From Vandiemenella viatica (Eukaryota > Arthropoda > Insecta > Orthoptera > Morabidae): a stretch of 64,000 bases of DNA. The notes under the pieces are model-generated. The model saw only the letters and a list, made by a program, of their open reading frames with translations, had not been told where the DNA came from and did no database searches. The first letter of the stretch is position 1; each line of letters opens with the position of its first letter. A program made the position numbers and the translations under genes. The stretch lies in NCBI GenBank assembly GCA_031002005.1, contig CM061919.1, positions 11,541,687 to 11,605,686 on the forward strand. The letters are read 5' to 3'. Of the stretch, positions 1-10,019 are shown in pieces.

Positions 1-150
1 TTAGGTTGCTGAGTCAAAAGATTTCTGACACAACTGAAATATTGTAATACACATAAGCAGATAATGTACTGCCTGCTCTGCAGATAAGTTTTTTTTAAAA
101 TGTTATTTGCAATGTCATATTTGTATTCATATAGTTTTTTCCTTCTGCAG

Positions 151-211
151 GCATTGATTTTAAAATAAAAACTGTAGAACTGCGTGGGAAGAAAATTAAA
201 TTGCAGATTTG
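151..211 (+). CDS. Rab10: Rab10 small GTPase, internal exon (switch I / beta-2, beta-3 region)
   Basis: The exon lies between a cttctgcag acceptor and a gtacgt donor. It encodes [21 protein letters not shown], the segment after switch I and through beta-2/beta-3, with split codons at both ends (the Gly codon before, the Trp codon TG|G after). Read with the exons at 300, 9749 and 24201, the order and residues match insect Rab10. Rab10 is a prenylated Rab GTPase of secretory and basolateral trafficking that cycles between Golgi/endosomal membranes and cytosol. The P-loop exon and start codon must lie left of the window, because 1-150 shows only intron with a pyrimidine tract. The 88-bp intron that follows is short, whereas the next two introns are 9.3 and 14.4 kb and filled with transposons. 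Identity as Rab10 rather than Rab8 rests on this segment plus the C-terminal exon. Confidence 0.95.
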
Positions 212-299
212 GTACGTTAAATTATTCATTTTTCATAAACAAAATGTCTAGTAGTTTGAGAAAAATACATAACTTCACTGTTCTTTTTCTCTTTCCCAG

Positions 300-438
300 G
301 GACACTGCTGGTCAAGAACGATTTCACACTATTACGACATCATACTACCGTGGAGCAATGGGGATAATGCTTGTGTATGACATAACGAATGAAAAGAGCT
401 TTGAAAATATTGTAAAATGGCTACGAAATATTGACGAA
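300..438 (+). CDS. Rab10: Rab10 small GTPase, internal exon (DTAGQE switch II)
   Basis: The acceptor is ctttcccag at 291-299 and the donor is gaa|gtaagt at 439. The exon completes the split Trp codon and gives WDTAGQERF, the G3 motif with the catalytic Gln, then the switch II stretch [20 protein letters not shown] and the helix ending in KWLRNIDE. The invariant [13 protein letters not shown] of the Rab8/Rab10/Rab13 group is intact, with no stop or frameshift. The exon ends in phase 0 and joins the HANED exon at 9749. The intervening 9.3-kb intron carries a 7.7-kb nested LINE, which must be spliced out of every transcript. Confidence 0.96.
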
Positions 439-585
439 GTAAGTTTTCGGTAGGCCAGATTAAATATATAGTTATGTTGATGATTAATTCTTTGCATTGA
501 ATAATGAGAAAGTGATCTAAATGAACCATGTTACCAGATTGGAAACCAGAGGAGTGGAGAATTTCCTTTGCTTTTACTGATATGT

Positions 586-1490
586 TTCAGCCATATGTAA
601 CTGCATTAGTCTTTCAACGGTTGTAATATCACCTGAATCACTGATAACAAAAAAGGCAGATTTAAGAACCCATGAAGATTTTTGATTTAGTTTATATCGT
701 GATGCATTATTGCCACTAAAATGTGATGCAGTACTTGTATTAATATGTGTGTGATTGAAGTATTGTTTCTCTGGTGGCAAGTTTAGTATACTTTGTGGTT
801 AGGTTGAATGCAACCTGGACCAGGATGGCAACAGAAACCTTTTGTTACAATGCAAGGCACTAGGAATTATGAGCTTTATTTTATAACAACTTTATTTATT
901 TATGCAATGGTTAAAAAATGAATTGCCAGAACACTGAAAGAAAAGTATGTATGTATTTAATTTGAATTGGCATATAATTACTTGCTTTTGTTTTTTTGTT
1001 TTACTGATATCATTACTTGGTTTGAATGAAAGGAGTTCCAAACTGATTGCGATCTGTGCAGCATAGACAGCAATTAAAACTAATAATTCATGGCATAACG
1101 TAAGTTGTTAAGATTTATATTTAGCAACCTTCGTTTTAACTGGGGTTATTATTTCAGCCATATGTAAGTTGTGTCAGCCTTTAAAACAATCGCAGATAAT
1201 AAGAAAGAATGATGTAAGAACCCATGAAGATTTTGGATAAAGTTTATATTGCGCTGTATGATATTGACATGCGATACAGGGAATGTATTAATACGCGTCT
1301 GTTTGAAGCTTTTATTTTCTAGCGGCAATATTAGTGGAGATTGTGGTTAGGCTGAAATGCACTGGACCAAGTTGACAACTGAAACTTTTTGCTATACCAC
1401 AAAGGATGAGAAATTACATCAAGTTTTATTTGATGATAATTTTTATTTGATTAAGCAACTGCAAAGAAATTAATTCACAAAACACTGTTA
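586..1490. repeat. Diverged direct duplication in Rab10 intron (586-950 and 1156-1490)
   Basis: Two stretches about 570 bp apart share an ordered series of matches. Both begin ttcagccatatgtaa, pass through gtaagaacccatgaagattt (taagaacccatgaagattt in the first), then a gcggcaa/ggtggcaa block, then gattgtggttaggctgaa versus ctttgtggttaggttgaa, and end in a shared T-rich tail. Divergence is roughly a quarter of positions with small indels, so the duplication is old. No coding potential or terminal structure was seen. It may be two copies of an unknown non-coding element or a local tandem duplication. Confidence 0.7.
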
Positions 1491-1783
1491 AACCAGTTAT
1501 TATTGACGGGCTTTGAGGCTAGTTCCTAATAACACAAGAATTGTTGGTTTACAGCATAAAACTTCATCCTTAGAAGAGCAAAGTTTCATAGTGTATAGAA
1601 GAAAGCCAAAGGCAACAGTTATTGTGCATCCATGCTCCTCTTTCCAATTTCTCCTTCTACTCCCATTTAATATTCATACACATTTTAGTAGCATAGTTAA
1701 TTTCTTTTGTGCTCCTTAAGTGTTGCTTCCTCCTTCACCATATTTTATGGCTTCAATAGCAATATAAGCAGAACAGACTGGAA

Positions 1784-2420
1784 GTGGATAAACTGAAACA
1801 ATCTAGCACGAGAGAAAAATTTGCAGAAATGGTAGACATAGGTCAAAGAAGTAATTCTGAAAGGAGCTCAACCGAAGACAAATGGAATGCTTTAAAGACC
1901 AAAATAATGAAACATGAGGCTTTAGGGAACAAGCTGCCCGAAAACCTTGGATCACAGAAGAAATTTTGGAACTGATGGATCAGAGGATAAGGTACAAAAA
2001 TGCTAATGGTGAAGCAGGAAGAGAGCAATACAGGCAATTTAGAAATCAAATAGGAAATTCAAAAAATCAAAAGAAAAATGGCTACAAGAAAAGTGTGAAT
2101 AAGTAGAAAAGGAAATGATCGTAGGTAAAGATGATGATGCATATAGAAAGATCAAACAGAATTTTGGAGAAATGAAGAAAAGAGGTACGAACATTAAAGC
2201 TGCCGATGGGAAAACTCTTTTAAGCTCAGACGATAGAGCTAACCGATGGAAGGAATACATTGAGAAACTCTATGATGTGGATGACTTTAACAATAGTGTA
2301 ATGGAAAAGGAAGGCGATGTCGACACTGATGACTTAGGAGATCCTATTTTGAGGACAGAATTTAATAAAGCTCTGAATGACTTGAAAGCAAATAAGGCAG
2401 TTGGAATTGATGAGATCTAC
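1784..2420 (+). pseudogene. LINE-A polyprotein, EN-RT linker and start of RT (broken)
   Basis: The frame from 1784 reads a lysine-rich linker with KWNALKTKIMKHEA and, after a frameshift near 1940, PWITEEILELMDQRIRYKNA, the usual linker just before RT in these LINEs. A second frame from 2115 carries YRKIKQNFGEMKKRGTNIKA, then ANRWKEYIEKLY and ALNDLKANKAVGIDEI, where the KA.G.DEI motif marks the first conserved RT block. The frame is cut at about 2421 exactly where the antisense LINE begins. At least one frameshift and a stop (near 2103) make it non-functional. Confidence 0.8.
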
Positions 2421-2421
2421 A

Positions 2422-3625
2422 TCCATACTCTGCCTGAGTGGCAGAGGGTGTTAAGCACCAATCCTAAACCGGCCCATTCCAATCCCGAATAGTGCGAGGA
2501 AAGAAGGAATACATATAAGTATCAGTACGGCATCTTATTTCTCTAATCTTATCCCTCCGGTCATTGGGACCTAAATAGGTTGGCGGAAGAAGTATTTCAT
2601 TGCACTCGAAATTTAAATTTTTTCGCATATTCTCCAATAAATTCGAACGCATGCTATGTCGTCTTTCCTCCAAACTATCCCAGCCCAATCTATGTATCAA
2701 TTCTGTGACGCTTTCGTAAGGGCTGTAACAACAAGTCACGAATCTAGCGGCTCTCCTCTGCACCCTCTCAACTGAGTCAATCAGAACCTTGCGATACGGA
2801 TCCCAAACCCCACAACAGTAATCCAGATGCGGAGGCACTAGTGTTTTATACGCTATCTCCTTTGTTTGAGCATTACAATGACCTATGAATCGTAATTTAG
2901 AATTAGCCTTGCCTACGACGGAAGTTATGTGCATGTCCCATTTCATGTTGCTTTGTACTATCCCCCCCAGATACTTCATGGAATCAACCGAGTCAACAGG
3001 TGAATTGTTTATTTTGTACTCGTGAACAACCTGATTCTTCTTGTTACTTATCTGCATTGCCCTGCACTTTTTGGAATTAAGTGTAAGCTGCCATTTACAG
3101 CACCAATCGAAAATAGCATCCAAATCACGCTGAATTTCTAAGCAATCGTGGGAGCACCTTATTTCCCTATAGATAACCACATCGTCGGCAAACGATCGCA
3201 ACCAGCATTTGACGTTGTCACCTAGATCGTTTATAAATATTAAGAAAAGAAGTGGACCTATTAGACTTCCTTGAGGAACGCCCGAAGTAACATTTATCTT
3301 AGAGGCTTCCCCGTCAACAACGACATATTGTGATCGACCAGTTAGAAAATCACGTATCCACTCGCAAATCTGAGCCGAAATACCGTAAGCTCGAATCTTC
3401 GCTAAGTCAGTTGTGTGACACAGAATCAAAAGCTTTCTGAAAATCCAAAAAAACTGCATCAGCTTGCGAACCTGCATCAATAATTTTCATTATGTCGTGG
3501 GAAAATGGGGCCAATTGTGTTTCACACGATCTCGTCTTCCGAAATCCGTGTTGACATGGTGTAAGTAACTCTTTCTCATCTAGAAACTTCATTATGTTCG
3601 AGCGTATGACATGTTCCAGAATTCT
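2422..3625 (-). mobile_element. Jockey/CR1-like LINE fragment, antisense, inserted in LINE-A
   Basis: A 5'-truncated LINE of a different family lies opposite to LINE-A and precisely interrupts its RT block between GIDEI and AELLKSL. The 5' truncation point is at the right (about 3625, within CRILEHV) and the 3' end at the left. No poly-A tail or clear target duplication is seen, and the last base of each junction is approximate. Confidence 0.8.
2464..3592 (-). pseudogene. Reverse transcriptase, jockey/CR1-like (single frameshift)
   Basis: The upstream frame (3592 to 3407) gives LLTPCQHGFRKTRSCETQL and VFLDFQKAFDSVSH (RT motif A). After a frameshift near 3415 a 330-residue frame continues with ISAQICEWIRDFLTGRSQ, TSGVPQGSLIGPLLFLIFIN and SFADDVVIYREI (motif C, catalytic FADD). 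Next come LNSKKCRAMQISNKK and the C-terminal tail TYMYSFFPRTIRDWNGPV, typical of the jockey/CR1 group. Only about the C-terminal half of the RT protein is present, with no endonuclease. Codons are otherwise well preserved, so this insertion looks younger than its LINE-A host. Confidence 0.85.
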
Positions 3626-4359
3626 GCAGAACTTCTTAAATCCCTAGGAGAAGAAGGAATCGAAAGATTATTCAAGCTGATATCAAAAAGTTATGAAACG
3701 GGAGAAATTCCAACTGATTTTAATAAAAAATACCATCTTCACACTCCCAAAGAAAACACAAGCCAATAAATGTGAGAATTATCGCACCATTAGTCTAACA
3801 TCACATGCTTCAAAATTACTGACCAGAATAATATACAGAAGGATGGAAAGAGTAGTAGAAGAGACAGTAGGGGAAGATCAGTTTGGGTTTAGGAAAAATC
3901 GTGGTACAAGGGAAGCAATTCTGTCTTTAAGATTAATACTTGAAGGGCGGATCAAGAAAAACAAAGATACTTTTATGGCATTTGTTGATTTAGAATAAGC
4001 TTTTGATAATGTTAGGTAGGACAAGATGTTCAAAATTTTAAAGAAGTCAGGTCTAAAGTATCGAGATAGAAGAATACTCTATAAACTATATAAGAATCAA
4101 GTGGCTGTAATAAAAGTAGAGAATCACGAGAGACATGCGTCAGTTAAAAAGGTTGTGAGACAAGGTTGTAGTCTATCCCTGTTAATATTCAACTTGTATG
4201 TAGAAGAAGCAATAAAGAAAGTCAAAGAAAAATTTCCATGTGGCATAAGTGTTCAGGGAGAAAGAATCAGTTTGCTACGATTTGCTGATGACATTGTCTT
4301 GTTAGCAGAAGGGGCTGAGGATATTGAAGTTACTGAATGTCATGAACAAAATACTGAAG
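3626..4359 (+). pseudogene. LINE-A reverse transcriptase core (broken)
   Basis: The reading resumes after the antisense insertion with AELLKSLGEEGIERLFKL, continuing the GIDEI block. It then gives ENYRTISLTSHASKLL, GEDQFGFRKNRGTREAIL and FVDLE-stop-AFDNV (RT motif A, where the Lys codon has become TAA near 3998). It continues with KKVVRQGCSLSLLIFNLY and LLRFADDIVLLAEGAEDI, where FADD is the catalytic motif. The frame stops where the hAT transposon starts at 4360. One nonsense mutation in motif A plus the shift around 4020 means it cannot encode active RT, though the catalytic Asp residues are still visible. Confidence 0.85.
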
Positions 4360-4726
4360 CAGGGTGTCCAGCGGACCTTGAAATCTTGAAAACCGGGAAA
4401 AAGCCTTGAATTTACACAATCGGGAAAAAAACCGGGAAAAGCCTTGAATTTTAGCCTACAACCTGGAATTTTAATCATTTTCAATATATTCATTTTATAT
4501 TGTTAAAAATTTGTCATTGTTTGTTTCAATTTAAATCGACGCAATATTACCATTCCAATTAAAATAGGCCTAACTAACCTATATACGAGTATGTGGAATA
4601 GTGAAATATATTATTTCATATGGGAGTGTTTTTGTTTTCAAATAGTTACTTAAAGATAGAAAATTAAAGTACAAGACGGCCAAACTCCCATATTTACGAA
4701 CACATGTTAGTATTTAATGTTGGCAG

Positions 4727-5493
4727 TAGGGTTGCCAACTTTTCACATTTCAACGACCGGACAAATGCCGAATATGCCGACTTTTCATATATCCACGACC
4801 GGACATTTGCCCACCGGGGGGGGGGGGGGGGGGGGATGTTGTGTGTTGTAAAAAGTAAAATTTATAGTACAATTCTTATTTATTTTTTATAAATAATTTT
4901 TACGACAATCGTGAACTAAAAAATAACAAAAACCTCTGCGGAAGAAATCGTGTTTCACTGCCTTCGTCATCAAATTTCACAGTAAAAGTTATTTTACACA
5001 TTTTACGATATGCGGTACAATCGTTTCTCTTACGCAGCAAGTTTTAAGCCAGTCATTTGGCAACCACTTGTCCCTGAAGCGACAGGAACATATCTTATTT
5101 TTTATGGTAAGCTACTCAATTATGTATTTGAAAAGTACAAATTAATAACACTAATCATTCTTTAATTCTCCACGAACAAAACGAGCACGACATTCCGTCT
5201 TCGACATAGTGTGGGTAACTGAAACAATAAACTAGTCGCTTCACAATAATCAGATATGCAACTAACTTCCATAAATGTTTAAACACAGAGCAAAACAGTT
5301 GAATTATGTTTAACGAAAGGGAGAATAAGGAGCGAGGTGTGGCGATCCTGTTTACTTCCTATACATCTGAGAAACCATCAACTGGTAATTTTTAAAATTT
5401 CTTAATAACCGGACGTTAAGTGCCTGGTCGCATGTAGTGAACCTGACAAGAACAGGAACAGGACGGTCGAAAACCGGACGATTGGCAACCCTA
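4727..5493. mobile_element. Non-autonomous hAT (MITE-like) inside the hAT transposon
   Basis: Perfect 12-bp inverted repeats TAGGGTTGCCAA / TTGGCAACCCTA bound a 767-bp element, flanked by a perfect 8-bp duplication GTTGGCAG (4719-4726 and 5494-5501). A subterminal accggac motif is repeated near both ends. There is a long G run at about 4818-4836 and no significant coding. The TIR and duplication length are classic hAT. Confidence 0.92.
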
Positions 5494-5580
5494 GTTGGCA
5501 GTAATGTATAACGAAGTTGAATGAACGAGTCTGTACAAATTGTAACAAAAAGTTTATTTGAAACATTTTATTTAAAAAAA

Positions 5581-6132
5581 ATGCCGAAATCGCACCCAAG
5601 CACAACTAAATATCAAAAGGGATACGAGAATCTGTTTCCGTGGGTAGCACCTGATCCAAATGACAATACAAATGCTATTTGCATTTGGTGCAAAAAAACG
5701 ATCAATGTTTCGAGCATGGGAAAAAGTGCTTTACAAAGTCACTCTGAGAGTAAAAAACATAAATGTTTTAGTGCAAATTCACAGAAGACGTTACCATTGG
5801 ATGCATTTATGAAGAAGTTTGAAACTTCAAAGATGAAATCGGACACGAATAACAATGGATCAGTTCAAGGTATTTTCTGATTTATCTGTACGCTATTTTT
5901 AATGCTTTCAAGTTGTCCAGTTTTTATTCTGTCTCTAAGTGCCTATATCTCTGTGAAAAATATTTAATTAATTGTTTATAAAAAGAATGATATAATTATT
6001 GTTTACAAAAACAGAATCAATCGGTACATTGTAACTTACGATACGAATATTAGTTCCGTTATATTTTCGCTCGAAATTCAAAATTAGGATAAAAATAAAC
6101 ATAAATATAATTTAGATTGTATTTCAATTTTT

Positions 6133-6177
<45 letters not shown>

Positions 6178-8334
6178 TCATTATTACTGCTATCATTATT
6201 CGGCATAGTAAACTTTTAAAACCCTTCAACAGAACCGTCACAACAGAGTCCCGAATCCGTACCAACGGTGGAAGCCGAGTGTCTATTGTACTCAATTTTC
6301 AACCTAAAATGAACATTATTATTCTCTCATTGTATGTTGCTTACTAGCTACTAAATGACATTTATTGTTTTTATAGCGATTCCAGTACATAACGGAACAG
6401 TATCCTCTAAGAAACAGAACGAGCCGAAGAAGCAATCAGTAATGCAGTCATACCTACTCTCAGAACAGGTTACACGAGCTGAAATCCTGTGGTGTTTGCG
6501 CACCATTAGGAGTCACATGTCAATTCGGAGTTCAGCGGATTGTACGGCGTTGTTTACTTCATTATTTCCGGACAGTCAAATTGCAAGTAAGATGCAATTA
6601 CAAAAATCGAAAATTTGTTACAGCATCGTCTATGGGATTGCTCCATACTTAAAGAGTAAACTTGTCGATTTAATTGAAAAATGTGATTTGGTTGTGTTAG
6701 AATTCGATGAAAGTATGAATACTGTTTCTAGAACGACTCAAATGGACGTGCATATCCGATTTTGGGACCACGAGAAATCATTAGTATCGACACGATATTA
6801 CGATTCCGTTTTTTTAAAGCGCACAAGGGCAAATGACTTGCTTACAGGTTTAACCGGTTCATTTGGTTTAGAAAATATTAACAAAATTGTTCAGCTGTCC
6901 ATGGATGGACCAAATGTAAATTTAAAACTTTTTAATGACTTTAACAAGGAACTGAAAGAATCCTTCGATGGCATACAGCTTTTGCAAGTTGGTAGCTGTA
7001 GTTTGCACATTGTCTACGGCGCATTCAAAACAGGCATATCTGAAACCAAGTGGGAATTGTGTCATTTTTGAGAGCATCTCATAATTTATTTTATGACTCG
7101 CCTGCACGAAAGGCACAATACATGGAAATAACTAAATCTTCATCCTTTCCGGAATCATTCTGTGGAACACGATGGGTGGAAAATGCCAGTGCTGCTGAGA
7201 AAGCCGTGGAAATTCTGGAGAATATTCGAGCATATATTACTGAAACAAAGAAAGAAAAAAACATTTCTACATCACAGAGTTTTAAAATTGTTTCTGAAGC
7301 TGTCAGTGACAAATTACTAGGTCCGAAATTGACTTTCTTTAGTTCAACAGCCCATTTGCTGGAACCTTTTTTTACATGATTTTCAGAGTGACGTCCCGAT
7401 GGCTCCACTTTTATATGACGAATTGAACAATCTTTTGAACACTTTGATGCAGCGGGTAATTAAACCGGATGTCCTTAAAAGCACTAAATCTTTGATGAAA
7501 ATCGACTTACAGGATACAAAGAATTTGATTTTTGCAAAAGATTTTGATTTGGACTTCGCTACAAGAAGTGCACTAAAGAAAGTCAAAGAAGTTTCTAAAA
7601 TGGAATTCTTGTATTTAAAAGAAAGCATGCGATCATGTATTATTGCTATAATTAAAAAACTTCAAGAACGATCGCCACTAAAATATAACTTAACACGTGC
7701 AATTTCCTGCTTGAATCCAGCGAATGCATTAATACACGAAACAGCGCAAAAAAGATTGACCTTATGTCTTGATATTTTGGTAACAAATGGAAGAATGTCA
7801 GGTTCCAAGGCAGACCGTGTGAAGTGTGAGTTTCTTGATCTTTGCAGGGACAAAAGAATTCAAGAACAGTTGAAATCCTTCAAGAGAAGCGAAGGTCGCC
7901 TAGATCAGTTTTGGGTTGATATAATCAACATGTCTTTGAAGCCATGTCCAAACTTCCGCGACTTTATGCAATTGATTTTGATAATTTCACATGGAAACGC
8001 TTCTGTTGAACGAGGTTTTTCCATAAACTCCGAGTGTATTATTGAAAATCAAAGTCAAAAAAGCCTTGTTGCTCAAAGGTACATTTATGACGCAGTCCAG
8101 ACGGCTGGTGGAGTTCACTCTTTTAACATCGATAAAAGTTTGATACAATATTTTCGCAATGCTCATTCTTTGTACAAAGATGATATGAAGAATCAGAAAA
8201 ATGAAATCGCAAAACAAAATGAGGAACGATTGATGAACAAGCGAAAGCAGGATGAGATCAAAGAATTGGAAGCAAAAAGGAGCAAAATCAAAAATCTCAA
8301 TAGAGATAGAACATTTAAAAAAATAACTTTTTAA
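5581..8334 (+). pseudogene. hAT transposase, two exons, two frameshifts
   Basis: Exon 1 from ATG 5581 encodes MPKSHPSTTKYQKGYENLFPW and a BED-type finger (CIWC ... ALQSHSESKKH), ending at a CAAG|GTATTT donor at 5870. An acceptor ttatag at 6371-6376 continues in frame with IPVHNGTVSSKKQNEPKK. Conserved hAT blocks follow: LVVLEFDESMN (catalytic D region), VQLSMDGPNVN, FCGTRWVENA (RW motif) and the C-terminal dimerisation block ISHGNASVERGFSINSECII. Single-base shifts near 7060 and 7380 split the frame in three, so the copy is inactive unless these are sequencing errors. The combined length of about 750 residues suits a hAT transposase. The lysine/glutamate-rich C-terminus looks coiled. Confidence 0.85.
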
Positions 8335-8752
8335 TTAATTTATATCAAATACAGTATAAGTACATTATAATGTATTATGTAAATGAAATATTATTTATTT
8401 TATCTTTTAAAATAAAGATAATATACGTTGTTACAGTGATGTATTTTTTTTTTCGTCACAATTACAGTTTTTAATGCAAAAAATTTATAAATTTGTTTCA
8501 GTTTCTGTGATTTACTGCGTTAAACGTTGTAGAACGTATATATTCGTGTAACGGTCTAATAAATAATATATTTTTGAAAAAAAATATTTAAAAAAAATAA
8601 ACCTGGAAAAAAAAATTAAAACCTTCAAAAAAAACCGGAAATTTTTATTTTATTTTTAAAAACAATTACCTTGAAAAAAAAATTTTAAACCTTGAAAAAC
8701 CGGGAAAGAGCCTTGAATTTTAAAATGACTCTTCGCTGGACACCCTGTGAAG

Positions 8753-9420
8753 GAATATTTTGGACTGAATATAAATCAAAGCAAGACAAAAGTGATTAAA
8801 TGTAGCAGAAATGATACCAATACTAGTAGATTAAATATAAAAATAGGATCGGACGCAATAGGAGAAGTGAATTCTGTTACTTGGGAACAAAATTGCAACC
8901 AGTGGCCGAAGCAGGAATGGTATTAGAAGCAGAATAGCATTAGCAAAAAGAGCCTTCATGAAAAAAGAGAAATGTTTTAGTTTCAAATATTGATATAGGA
9001 ATTAGAAAACACTTTTTAAAACTCTATGTGGTAGCGAAACATGGACTTTAAGAATACCAGAAAGAAAGAAAATTGAAGCATTTGAAATGTGGTGCTACAA
9101 AAGAATGCTGAAAATTAAGTGGACTGACAAAGTAAGAAATGAACAAGTTTTGGAAATGATGTGTGAGGAAAGAAGTTTGTGTTTGTGGAAGAAGCGTACA
9201 GAAAGCAGACAGGCTGGTAGGTCATATTTTGAGACATGCTGGATTGGTTAATTTACTGGTGGAGGGTACAGTCAAAGGTAAGAACTGTAGAGGAAGACAG
9301 AGATTAGAATATCTGAAGCAGATAATTGAGGTTGTGGGTTGTAAGGGGTATTTAGAGATGAAGTGGTTAGCACAGGATAGGAAGGGATTGAGGATTGCAT
9401 CAAACCAGTCGAAAGACTGA
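8753..9420 (+). pseudogene. LINE-A C-terminal region after RT (broken)
   Basis: Directly after the hAT the LINE continues with EEYFGLNINQSKTKVIKCSR, then SRNEIRSRIALAKRAF in another frame and SETWTLRIPERKKIEAFEMW with MLKIKWTDKVRNEQVLEMM. The last frame, 9163-9420, holds DRLVGHILRHAGLVNLLVEG and GRQRLEYLKQII, the conserved C-terminal tail of these LINEs, ending in TGA just before the A tract. Several frameshifts are present. Confidence 0.8.
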
Positions 9421-9447
9421 CGAAGAAAAAAAAAAAAAAGGCTTCAA

Positions 9448-9748
9448 AAAAGTGACTATACTGTTTTTGTGCTAGTTTTGTGATTTAAAAGACAATTAAC
9501 TGTTTGGCAATATGTTTAGGATGTGAGATTTTATGATCAGTGTGGTGTGAAATAACTGAATCACCAGAGCCCATTGAGTTATTGAAACATTTGATCAATA
9601 TTGTTCAGGTGTGTTAAATCGCATATCACATTTCATAAATTTGTTTTTACTATTGTATCTTCATAAACTTTTATATTTACGCGAGAGGTTGTGGAGCTTT
9701 TCATCTTGTTACCTTCTGTTTTATGTATTCTTATTTTTCCTTCTTCAG
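9448..9748 (+). other. Rab10 intron sequence before exon at 9749
   Basis: This is T-rich sequence with the branch/pyrimidine region and ttcttcag acceptor of the next exon. No repeat or gene was recognised. Confidence 0.7.
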
Positions 9749-9838
9749 CATGCAAATGAAGATGTAGAAAAGATGATTCTTGGAAACAAGAGCGACATGG
9801 AAGATAAGCGCGTGGTAAGCAGAGAGAGAGGGGAAGCG
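9749..9838 (+). CDS. Rab10: Rab10 small GTPase, internal exon (NKxD guanine-specificity motif)
   Basis: Ninety bases between ttcttcag and gtaagt encode HANEDVEKMILGNKSDMEDK and then RVVSRERGEA. LGNKSD is the G4 guanine-specificity motif. Most Rab10 proteins read NKCD here, but Ser at this variable x position of NKxD is common among small GTPases and should not impair nucleotide binding. Both ends are in phase 0. The exon is isolated between a repeat-filled intron on the left and a 14.4-kb intron on the right, which contains PLE, Helitron, LTR, Tc1, Harbinger, LINE and mariner sequence. Confidence 0.95.
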
Positions 9839-10019
9839 GTAAGTCTGACTCTTTTTATTAAGACCTTTTGAATAGTCTAATGATACACATATTATAATTG
9901 ATTTCTGTTAACTTTACAACTCTAATATTAAAATTGTTATTCTATTCTAAAACTTTTGAAATTTGCATCTGTGTAATGTGTAATATACCATAAAGTAAAC
10001 TTACATCACCTTTTATGTG

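Larger units (their letters stand above)
4360..8747 (+). mobile_element. hAT-like DNA transposon with 5-bp target duplication TGAAG
   Basis: The terminal inverted repeats begin CAGGGTGTCCAGCG at 4360 and end CGCTGGACACCCTG at 8747. The flanking 5-mer TGAAG is duplicated at 4355-4359 and 8748-8752, and removing one copy restores LINE-A. Both ends carry subterminal repeats of a motif like ccgggaaaagccttgaattt, as in many hAT elements. The interior encodes a BED-finger hAT transposase. Most hAT elements make 8-bp duplications, so the exact 5-bp copy is noteworthy. A miniature hAT sits in its 5' region and a T tract lies at 6139-6166 in the transposase intron. Confidence 0.88.
1757..9439 (+). mobile_element. 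Non-LTR retrotransposon (LINE-A), 5'-truncated, disrupted by two insertions
   Basis: A LINE on the Rab10 sense strand begins in the endonuclease-RT linker and runs through RT to a C-terminal tail, ending in an A tract at about 9426-9439. An 8-bp target duplication GGCTTCAA is visible at 1749-1756 and 9440-9447. Element sequence is in three blocks: 1757-2421, 3626-4359 and 8748-9439. The gaps are a minus-strand LINE (2422-3625) and a hAT transposon (4360-8747). Removing the insertions restores the RT reading order. The family resembles the endonuclease/RT LINEs of insects with the GEDQFGFRK motif. I do not assign a clade. Confidence 0.85.
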
